Shown here: positions 40,501 to 52,500 of the stretch, piece after piece
How positions within the stretch are numbered: position 1 is the stretch's first letter
Layout: every line of letters begins with the position of its first letter
Assembly: GCA_013398615.1 (NCBI GenBank)
Contig: VZSR01003807.1
Span: 12,444,232-12,508,231, forward strand
Source of the DNA: Brachypodius melanocephalos
Taxonomy: Eukaryota > Chordata > Aves > Passeriformes > Pycnonotidae
Direction of reading: 5' to 3'
Length of the DNA stretch: 64,000 bases
The notes under the pieces: model-generated
What the model saw: only the letters and a program-made list of their open reading frames with translations
Database searches by the model: none
What the model was told of the DNA's origin: nothing
Position numbers and translations under genes: made by a program

Positions 40501-43500
40501 CATCCAAAAGAATGGCTCAAAATGAAGCATTTAATCTAAAAAGTGACAATACTCTTCCACACAAAAGGCAATTAACTTAAAACTACTTTTGCATTTTCTT
40601 TTCTGTACTGATCTTTCACAGCGATTTGCCTTGTGATTACTGTCTGTAGAAAGCTACTGGTTTTTAGGTATGTTACTGCTTAGCACAAGTGCAAGACATC
40701 TGACTTGTTATCAGCTGAAGCAGAAGCCTTAAACCCCTCAGTGTCTTCACTGGGTCAATGAAGCTCCAGGGAAGAGATAGGGTAGGCGTGGATCTAAATG
40801 ACAGCTTAGCCATTGTTTCATCTCACCATTTACAAACAGACTTAAGTTGCCATGATTTAATCAATGCATCTTTGAAAAAACTCTCCACAGATCAAAACAC
40901 ATGCTAAGACCCACTGTGGATATTATAGGGAATACTGCAAGAAGTTTAAAAGAGCTGGTGTTCAAAATGCTGAGAAAAACAGTAAGAATGCAGGAATACA
41001 GACAGGAGCCACTCATGTCTATCCCACCTCAGTGGACTGAGGACACCAGCTTTCTTCCAACAGTGGATAACATTCAGGTAGATTTAATAATTTCCTTGCC
41101 CTTTATCCTGAAATCTAAGCTCCTTCAAAAGCTAAGTGCCCCAAGTCTGAAGAGATTTTCACTGCATCATCTGCAACATTGAATCACAAAATCATAGAAT
41201 GGTTTGGGTTAGATGGACTTTAAATATCATCTTGTTCCAACAATCCTGCCATGGTCAGGGACACCTTCCATTAGACCAGGCTCAAAGCCCCATCCAGCCT
41301 GGCCTTGAAAGTATAAAAAGCATTTATACTACTAATGAAGGAAATATCTCGGGCTATGACTTGACCAAAAATCATTTCATTTTCAAAACCTTTTCATTTT
41401 AGTCTGTCTATCAGACTGCAAGGCAAAGGGTGCATTTGGACAGCCTATGCAGAAATATCAAGTGGCTCTTCAAGTGCTATGACTCTCAGGCTGGAGTGGC
41501 AGCTACTTTCTGTCCTGCCTATGGTAAAGAAATGTCTACATGTTCCTCTCACAGGCTTTCCTAAGAGACAATAAACAAACAAAAAATTGACAATAGAAGC
41601 ATAAGAGGACACAAGCAACATTGTCTTCTAAGACAGGCTTCTATAGAAATAGCACCCTAGGAATTCAAGAGATTATACATTATACTAGCAACTGCCAGTA
41701 TAGCGATATTTATTATTATGAAGAGGAGAGACCAATGCTTATCTTTTTAACCAATATAGAGAAACTGGAGAAAATGCATGTTGCTAGTATTGTGCTAGGC
41801 ATTGCTTCTTGTGTATGTGCCCAACAACTTCTGCCTAGAAAATTAGCTTGAAGAAACTGGAACATTTTATACTATGATTTTATTAAACAACAAGCAAAAA
41901 ATAAAATTCACATGTTTAATTAAAACCTCCCTATAGTATTACATTTCTTTTCAATACAATTTTGTTTTGCTTTCAGCAACATCAAAATTAAAGCAGACTC
42001 ATTCAAAAAGTGAAACTAAGCTCAGTAAGAAACTCCACTTCTGAATGAAGAGAGGTCACAATATTCAGGTATCATTACTGGAAGTTCCCTCACCAGCTGT
42101 AACTGCTGGATCCTCACATTACTCTACAAATTCCCATTAAAAATGTCTCTTGACCCTCTGGCTCATTTTCCTCCGACAATTTTCCAACATAAAATAAATT
42201 CACTAGCCTGCAGCTAATCATTTGAAGCCAATAGTACTGGCTATAAGCATATTAGAAGCAAATTAAACACTAACAAAAATCAAAAAAACAAGGACTTGCA
42301 TAATTTCTTCCTGCTAGTAAAACATGCTTGCAGACAGATGCAGAACTCAGAAGCTGCATGTGCCTACAATATTTCAGGTAGTTATTTAATTAAGTACTTA
42401 CACTGGATTAAAAGGTCCATCTCATATTGGAAGTGATAACAAAACATTGAAGAGTTTCCAAAAAGTAAAAAACACAAACTCTGAAGCCTTTATAGAGTAA
42501 GAGACAAGAATTCAATACTCAATTCCCACCAACATGCATGTGGTTTAAACCACTGGCACTTCTAGAATTAGAGTCAAAGTGTAATGACCTTACCTTGAAA
42601 CCACTTCTATATGATTTTGTGTAAAAAAGAAGTGTCTAGGCAAGTTTTCAAGTGTTAAAGGGACTTGGAAATGTTTCCTGTGGTAACAAAGACAACAGCT
42701 TACTAGCCTCTTCAGCAACTTGGGCTTTCCTCAGTGAGGACAGATTAGCTCTTCAGATCTACTACACAGGACTTCATTGTCATGCTGAAAATCATTTTTT
42801 GGTCATGAAAGACCACCTGAACTCAGTTCAGGCCAGTCCTACTCATTTTTTGTTACATATTTTATTTTGGATTCACAGAACATGAGCTTCTTTACAGCTG
42901 TCTACCTGTAAACAAACATCAACACACCCCAAAGCTCACTGAAATGTGCTTCTGGCCAGCATTACAGGCAGAATGCACACCAAGAACTTGCATTCAAGTG
43001 AATTCCTACACAGGAAGCCGCTTGTTCAACTCAAGCATCTAGGACTAAAAGTCATTGATGCAGAATGAGGTCTAAAATGGTTATATGACTAAAATCTCTT
43101 AAAAGTGGGAGAGTATAACAGATCTTAAAATCTTAAGGTGTTAAAACAAATTATAGCTTCTTTCCATGCAGTTATAAGCCAGGTGGGTAGATAACCATAC
43201 CACAGAGCATGAAAAAAGCAAAGAGAAACTGCAGTGTTTTCCAGATTCATAGCAGTGATTAAAAATGTTAAAGTCTGAGAATTACCTATAAGCAGTTCAG
43301 TGGTTTAAAAAAAAAAGCAGCATATTTTCAGAATAACTATCAAGCACTATTAAAAGAGGTGCCTGGTTACATTTTGGTGTGTTCATACTGACTTATTTAT
43401 AGGGTATTGTCAGACCCAAGAACAGAATCTCCATGTACCCAAGCAATACTGAAGCAAGGGAAATTCAGTTGCAGAAATATATTCAAGACACCCATGTGAT

Positions 43501-46500
43501 TTAGAGATATTTCCAAATACTGACTCAGATACTCCCCTGAATCATATCTGAGCTTTCAGTTGGGTTAAGCACCTGAAAAGCTTTTTTCTTGTTTAAAACA
43601 TTAAAACTAGTTATCAGTTAAAAATGTACTGCAAAACTTCTACCATGAGTGAGGAGCTTCAGTGATACCAGACCTTTTTCAGAATCAATTTACTGCCCTG
43701 CTGCAAGTGCTCAGCCTTCCTCATGTTTTCCTTTCCTAACACCAGATCCTCAGATAAACTGAGGACTCAACAATTTTGAAGAGAACATTAATTCCAGTTT
43801 CACCACAACTACAGAAAGTAATAAATGCAGCAAGTACTACATGGATTTGTATTCACGGATGTCAGGCAGGATGCATTTATCTCAAGCGTGATTGAAATCT
43901 CTGCCTAGATTAATCATTACAGTCTCTCTGAAATCAAGCTGCAACACTTGCAATTGTTTGCTGAACCAATATTTAATGGCATGTTTCAGAAGCCTGCTTT
44001 GCCAAGTCTGCTGATGTTTGCCTGAAAGTTTAGGGCCACCACTGTTGCACCCTCACAGTTCTGTTCCCAAAGAACAAAGCCAGTAAGATGTGAATGTTTC
44101 TGAAAAAGCCAATAGCATCCATCAGAAAAATCACCACATTGTGACCTACTCATTAAGACAGCTTGGAGTCACACAATAAGTGCTGTCTCTATGAGAGCAG
44201 AGATTACAAAAAAAAATAGTAATTATACTAATAACTGGAGAGGCACAAAGTTTTGCTAAGGTTATCTAGTGAATTTCAAGCCCTTTCAGACTCAGCACAC
44301 TCAATGTGCCACATGCATAGGCCACTCTAGAAGCAAATGAATACCTGGTAAAGCAAACTAAGTGCATGTTAAAATGATGCTACTTCAAATACAACTTCAT
44401 CCATAAAATACAAAATGGAACAGCTGTACTACTCTGAAGTCCCAAACACTGGTAAATATTAATAGGAAAACATGTGCTCAATAGTGTGCTCACTGAAATC
44501 AGCTGGGAAGGAATCTGAAATGCAGCAGAATGAGCTCTCCACATGGAATTCTGGTAAATTCTCTGTTACTTGATTAACAAACATTAATCAACATACTAAT
44601 GTTTTGTTATCTCTTCGTTCTTATTATAAACATTAGTTTGTGAAAGCCTATGTTTACTTCTATTTTGTGAACACAAGTGAGGAAACTTTACGTCAACATA
44701 AATGCATTACAATTTTATCTGAGGAAGCTTCTTTACTCTAGAAATGTGAAAGGTTCACATTTTTGGGGTTCTAAAGTATCCAAGCCTACAGCTATTTTAG
44801 GCTTTTCCATTGGCAGTGTAGAAAAGTACAAGACCCTGTAAGGTTACAAACTTTATTTCATGATAAATGGCAACTCAGATAAGGAAAGCTCAGTCATTAG
44901 ATCTGGCCAAAGAACACCCAGCACTTGAACTGGATATTAACAACCTGCAATTTAATGCAATGTGCACACTAGCAGTGTAGGTATATCCCACTTTAAGACA
45001 AAGAGTTAGAAAAAGAGGAGAAAGGATGTCTGGACAGATGCATCTAATTAAAAAAAAAGAAAAAGCCAAAAAACCAAAAAAAACCCCACCACCAACAAAA
45101 CAAAACAAAAAAACCCCAAAAAAACAGAACATCAAGAAATATAATGAATGACAGAACTGGATTAAGTCATGCAACATCTAAAGTTTGACGGAACACCTCA
45201 CAAACTTTTCCTGTACCTGCAATCTTTACAGTGACAAAAAGCATCAAAGAAGTCTGAAAAGAAAGTTAGAACTTACGCTTCCTTACGAATTACTAGAAAA
45301 TTTGGCAGCTTGACAGAATGTGACAGAGCTGCTGATAAAAAAATTGTAATTCAACAACCTTCATACAAACTTCCAAGACTGTGGTCTAGTTAACTGCAGC
45401 AAGGAAGATGCTTAATTTTGAATTCCACAGGCAATCATTTTCAGAAGAAAAATACAGGGCTATTAAGGAAGGAAATTACAGTACTGCTGAAAGGAGTGTG
45501 CTGTGACTAGGTAAGCACTAATTACCTTATATTATCATATGTAATTGCAACATTCAGTTACTGAATTAAATTTTGACCCCCCCAAAAAGAACCAATGCAG
45601 CAGAGGAAATAAAACATTTAAGCTTCACTCCCAAATCTGATGAAGCTATAAGGTGAAGGGAAGCACATCAGTGATCACCTTACTGCTGCAGAAAGATGAA
45701 TTGTATAGGGTCTTCAGGCAATACAAGAATTTAAATAAGAACTAGAAAAAAAATGTAATAGCCTTATATCAATTGTCTTTCTTCTGGAAACAACTTACAT
45801 AATCACCGTGGTGCGAAAAACCCCCAAAGCCATCAAACAGAAGGGAGCTACAGTTTAAAGCTATTCTAAGAGAATTTTTATAGCTGTTCTTGCAAATTAG
45901 CCATTTTGTTCTTTAATAAATCAGTTCTATCAACCGGGAAAGCAGACACCTTGCTTGAATTGAGATGACAACTAATTTTTGCTCTGAACGTTAAGAACTG
46001 CAGTCTCAGAAGGCTGGGAAAAGCAAAGCAAGTCCAAAACTTACTGTGTTTACACAGAGATACCATATGAATACACAAAATAAAAGCACAACAGTTCCCT
46101 TGCCAAGGAGCAGCAGATGGTAACTCAGAGCAGAAGTCAGTAACTCAGTGACAAGCCATAAGAAAAAAGACACATCAACCAGCTCTTTACCATGTCCCCA
46201 CTTTTTTACAAGAGTGGGAGTGAACGATTTCGCCTGGGCAAGCCCCACTTGCAGAAACCCCGGGCCAGACATGGCTGCCTCTCCCCAGAAGCAGCTGTTC
46301 TGCTTGGACTCCCCAGAGACCTCCCACAAGCTGCTCTGCCCACCTTCTCACCACCTCCTCCTCCTCCCAGCCACCTATTTTGCACATTGGAAACCCCTCC
46401 TGTACAGTGGCTTCCTTTAAAGGGCAGGGCCTGGGGGAAGACCTGCTCCAAAATACAGGAGGAAATAGAGCTTTTACCCACAAAAAACATGTTGACACAG

Positions 46501-49500
46501 TGTTGCTGGTTTGACTTTACCCAGCACACTTCTCTGAGCACACACCCTGTCACCAGCAGTGCCCAGGATGGCTCATGTGCCCTTCATACCATGCCATGTC
46601 CCAAATGTCTCCTCACAACTACACAACAGCTGGACCAGGCTGTGTAACAGCAGCTCCCTACAGGAAGAGCTGTTCCTTGTGCCCTTCTCCCCTTACTCTG
46701 GGTCTCACAGAGAACTGTCAAAGTTAAATGAATGATTCTGGTCTTAAGTGTTTTTTTCTATTTATTTATGTATCTCTTTATTTTATTTTTATTGTTGACA
46801 GAGGTTTCCTATTCATACAAAGCTCAAAGATAAAGACTATTTTGGGAAAAAAAAAAAAAAAAAAGTGATAAGGCTCAGAGTTTAAATTAAATTTTCCAGT
46901 AAGCAACATGCTTCTTTTTTCCTCTCTTCAGTTGCACTTGAATTTTGCTTATTGGATTACTACAAGATTGCTCTGTTGTTTGAACTTTCTGTTACTTGGG
47001 AAGCTCCTTTCCAATCATAAGCTGCTGAGAAAGCAGGAATACGACTAAAGAAAATAAAAGCACAAGCTCTGGTTTTCAGCCCTCAGAGAAGTGTAAAGTG
47101 AATTTGGATGAAATTGTAATTGTGAAACATGCTTTGAAATAGAAGAGGTTTAGCTTTAAGTGCTGAACACCACAATAGCTATTTACTTGAAATAATTCTA
47201 GATATCTAAATGCTCATCTGTCCTACTGCAGGGCTGGTTGAAACAAATTACTCCTACTATTTCACAGTCTCTTCTCTATTACCTGCTTTTAAAATGTTTT
47301 GCAAGACTGCTTCCAACACTATCAATGTTACAATTGCTTGTAAATTTAATACAGGAGGGAACCCACATATTTGAAATGGCAAAATTCTCAAATGATTTTT
47401 ACCTTGGTGATCTCTGTAAACTCTGAAATTTGCTAGATGCCCTAATCAAATAAGTAAGGGTTTATTGAATATTGAAAAACTCTTCTAGGAGTTTTTTCAA
47501 GACCTGAAATTCTGAGGAGGAAGATAATTCAGTGGAAAACCCTGAAAGAATGCAGTAAAATAAACCTTTTTACGAAGCTACAGCCAACTGTAAAGCCTTA
47601 GTGCTGAAATAATACCAATATACGGAGAAACTCTACCAGGGTGAAAACCTGAAACTCTCAATCTATAAACCAGATGTAGCTTATGACATCTGATACCAGA
47701 CTTCCTTCTCTTTGGCTGCTGTAATCATGTTTTTAAATGATGACCTCTGGTAATGAGTCTCTGATGACTCAATGCCTAGGTGCTCAAAATAACTTTGAAA
47801 AACTGAGTCAAAGGAATCATTACTCAAGCACAGCATCACACAGAATCTTACCAGCTCTCCAGCTTTCCAGCACAGAAATGAGAAGGCTTGAACTGGTAAT
47901 TGCTGCAATGTAACATAAGTCATGTATCACTGAACCTTTAAAAGACCATAAGGCCGGGCAGAAAGACAGAAGAACAGAAAACCTGTCTCCATAAAATAAC
48001 TGTATCCCTTCTTATGCTCATTCTAACATCTCACTCCTCCAATACTTCAGGAATCTATGATTAATTTGCATTTTCACCTTCTCCTGTCATCTTGTTGCTC
48101 CTTAGAAAACAAACCACCAAACAAAAATAATCTAAAAAGTCCCAGGAAGTATCATCACATCTACTTAATACTAGCCTAAAAAACCAAAACAACATTTCAC
48201 ATTATTAGACCATAAAATCAAAATTATTACTTCATCTAAATAATTTTGTTTCATCGCATCCTACATATATAGTTCAGCTGTGATCTCATGTTTTGTATTA
48301 TGATTTGTTTCGCTGAATTTAAATAATGGAACATGCTGAATGGAACATGATCTGCACAGCAGAGGATCACCCCAACTCACAGATGTGTTAAGATTTATTG
48401 ACTGAATCTTCCCTTAAGATGAGATTTACGAGAGGAGTCTATTTCCAAAGTTAGGACAATGCAGGATGTAGATTAACAGAACACAAAGTCTGGGTATTTT
48501 GGAGGGTTTAGCACAGACGGGCGCTTCACTTCCCAGCTGCAAATCAGAAGTAAGAATTGTTTCTGACCAATTCATGATGCAAACATACAGGTTAGTGATG
48601 GTATAAAGGAAAACTTAGAACTTTGGGAAGATTTATACTGCTGAGAACAACAGAGAATGAAAAAGAAAGATGAAAGGAAGGATACACACTTCAAGATAAT
48701 AATCTTTAAGAATAAAGTGGTGTTTCCTTACCCTACCTGAAATTTTCATATGTTAATCATGACCCCCACTACAAGAACCATGCTGAATTCAACTATACCT
48801 GGCCAGTGACAATCACAAGAGAAAATCCAACATCATTAGATGGGCAAGAAAGCCTTGAACAGCATTTCCATATTTTATATTAACAGAAGTACTATTAAGT
48901 TGTATCTTCTTTAAAGAACAGAATATTTAGTCTAAGCTTTCATCTCAAGTGACTTCCTCCCACTAAAAGGGCCCAGTCCTAAAAACAGAACCAAATAAAT
49001 GAGTCCTCAAAGTAGACAAACCATTGAACATTCAAGAACATAATGGTGGGATACAAGTGCCTCTAAAGTTATAAAGAAGAAAACTGTTGGATTTGACAGT
49101 AAAAGGTGCCTAACTTCGTGAAGCTTATCAACAGCTGCCTTATAAAATACCTCTCTTGGGAAAGTAATGTCACCAGCATCAACCAATAAATCAGCCAATA
49201 GTTTCAACTTCTAAATTAAAACTCTCACCACATGTTAGCAGCACAGGTTCCAGAAGAACTGTCTCGTGCATAGCCTATCCAGTTCTCTCAATAACATCAC
49301 TTCCTTCCGAAATCAGGGCTTAACAAATGTCAAAACATCAGCCTTTTCAGAAAAAGGACTTGTCTACATTTTCAAATAATAAATAAGTTTAAAAATAGGC
49401 CAAGGTGGGGAGAACGTTGTTTGAAAGCCAGCATATTGCTTCCTGACATTTCTAGCTCTCTCGATTCAATGAAGCTCAAAAACAAAAGAAAGGACAAGAG

Positions 49501-52500
49501 TAAAGCTGGGACTTGGCAAACTCTAATGGGGAAAGAAAAAGAAAGGCCAAAGAAATCACAAAGGAACACACAGAAGGGTGACAATCTCATCTGTGGCTTT
49601 TGTAAGCAACTATAACAGAAACACATTTATCAAACTGCATCTTCCTTGTGACCAAGTTTTGAAAATGTTTTGGGCTCAGGCATTTTCTGCCATCATTTGT
49701 TACACAACTAAAAATAGGGAATTAGTAAAGTTAACTGTTTCTGAAGGAAGCATCCTAAATAAATTATCGGTTCTTCAATGTGGACAGGAAATTGCTTTAC
49801 CTTTGAAGAGTTCAGTTAAATGACTGTGAAACTCTAGAGGTCTCCTAAACAATCTTCCTTTTTTTTCTTATTTTGATAGGGTTTAATACTTGTTTCAGTT
49901 TTTGGAGCACATAACCTTGAATAAACCACAAAATCCACTGCCAAGCTACAATAAGGATATAGCTAAGAGAAGAGCTGCCTCCAGAAGCCTCAGATCCTCC
50001 ATTTCCTATTTATATTTCTACCCTTCTCCATGGAAGTCTCTCTCTCTCAACTATACCACCCCACCCAACCTTCTGTATAAGCTCTAAGCAAACTTTCAAC
50101 TACTGCAACTACCTAGAACCGGAGAAATGACCCTGCTGTTTCCATTCAGTGAATATTTTTGCTATTTCAGCAACTAAAAACAGGCCTGACAAGTGTTGGA
50201 GTGGACTCCTGGGATGTACATACAGCATGGGATGAGGAGCAAGAAGGGAGAAGGAGCAATGGCCACTGCTAGTTTAGCTCACAACATCAGAGCCTCCACA
50301 GCCTTCAGAGTGCTTAAGGCCTGCAGCCACTCCAACCTGTTCTGACAGAAGACTCCCTACCAAGCTGCCAGCTAACAAATATGCAAGGAAAGCATCAGTA
50401 AAGGCTTCTTGGTATGAAAACAGTAGTCCTTTCCCTTTTATTGCTTTCAATAAGAAATGCACTGATTTTGAATGGTACAGAGAAGAGCCAGCACACTACA
50501 CAACTGTATACCACAACTGTCTTCATACAGGAAAACTCCAGGAATTTAATTGCTGTGGTTTATCAAAGCAGGAGTGAGAAAACTAGCCAAGGATTACAAG
50601 ATAGCTATGGAAGAAATCCCTATTTACATCCTCCATCCCTACAAAATCTAACACCTTGATTCAAGCATTTGTAAATCTTGTAGAGAAAATGATAAAGCTG
50701 AAAACAGAAGCTGGGCAAGTTCACATTCAAGAGAAAGAAGCATCAACAGCAAGAGAGTTGATTGTTTAAAAACAAACAAACAAAAAGACAGACTAGATTT
50801 GTCATCATTGAAAGCATTAAAATCAACACTGAATTAGTCCCCAGCCTTCCTTGGAAAGTATATTCTAGTTTAAACAGGAATCAATTCAGGAAGCACTAAC
50901 AGCCTGTGCAGCACAGGCCAGGCCAGACTGTCAGTCACCCTTATCAGCTATATAGGATTTCACACTATTAAAGTTCAAAAAATTCATACTTCAGACAACT
51001 ATTTACAGTTTAGTTTTATTAACATTTCACATAAAATACAAATACACCTTGCATTTTTCTTTCAAAAAGAGGCTATCTGTGAAGGAGCACAAGCAGAAAG
51101 TGAGAAAGTAGTTTACAATTTAAAGAACAAAATTTACTTTCCAAATGAAATCACGACTGATTAGTTGGCTGAGCTCCTCAAAACTGTTTTTTCAGCCAGT
51201 TACTCCCTTACACCGCTCAAAAAAACAATGTATCCTTTACTATAGCTGACGTTAGCACAACCTGAACAAAATAAAATCCAAAACAGGGCAGTTTGCAGAG
51301 GGGGACCCATCTCCTGGGTAGAACTCACGGAAAATAAAGTAAGCTTCTCTTCAGTACTGCTCACAGTTATCAGCATAACAAAATAATAGCAATAAAATGC
51401 CAGCTCTTTCCTGACTACCACTTAACAATTTCAGCCTTCAAGTTAGAGTACATTACCATAGCTTGCAATGTGTAGAATAAAAAAAAACTGCACCACCTGA
51501 TTTCAAGCCAGTCCGGGTTAGGAAGTCAGAAATTATACGCCCTTCCGTCTGGGGCCATAATGTCTCCAAAAAATATTTAAAGAAAAGCAAAGTGAAAGTT
51601 TCCAAATGTATGAATAAAATAAATCATGTGTTCGGCACAGAACACAGGATCCCATGAGGATACTGCACCTCAAAGTGAGCAGAGAAACAGTAAACTGGCT
51701 TAGAACAGTATCTCCCTAACATACCGGGTATTATGTAGTACATAGACATCAGAAGTAATTTTCTTGCTACCTGCAATAGTTAGATTGATTAAAAGATATT
51801 CATACACACATCCTATGAATTACTGGAACCCACCAATGTTAAAGCCAAGGCTATCAACAGTATTCTAAAAGCTCAGCAGAAACATAAATTTCACTATATT
51901 GACTACATTCACCGTATTTTTAAACTGCCTAAGTGATTTTGAAACCGAAAATCAAGTTCTCTGCGCTTGGGAAAAAGTTTATTCTAACATGAGCCACCAT
52001 CAGCTTACATGGTTATAGGGACAGCTAGCTACATATTAAATCTGACACGTTCAAGATGTGAAATTTCTTCAGCACTGAGAAGCACAACATAAATAGTGCA
52101 CTGTATGAGAACTGCCTCAGTAAAAGGAAATTTTTTAAACCGCTGGCCAAGCTAATGGAATCAGGTGACTCAAAGTAATACTTCAAATACCAAAAAAGTC
52201 TTCCTCAGATACTTAGATAAGTCACAGATGAGTTGCTGGTGCATGTTAACTCACACCTACACTAGCAGAGATGCTTTTTCATCAACCAATATAGTAAACA
52301 AATACTGTTTATTTAGAAAGAGGCCACTTTCAGATAGGATGGGCTAATTTTGACAGTTGCATTAGCAGCAGATACTATTGAAGAACTGAACAAAACAATT
52401 TAACTTCCTGTCTTTCTTTTTCCCTTGTGAAAAATCAGCGCTTGCTATTAAGAGGTCGCACAGTGTGGACTCTGGGCTCCCACCAGAGACGCTGCACAGC

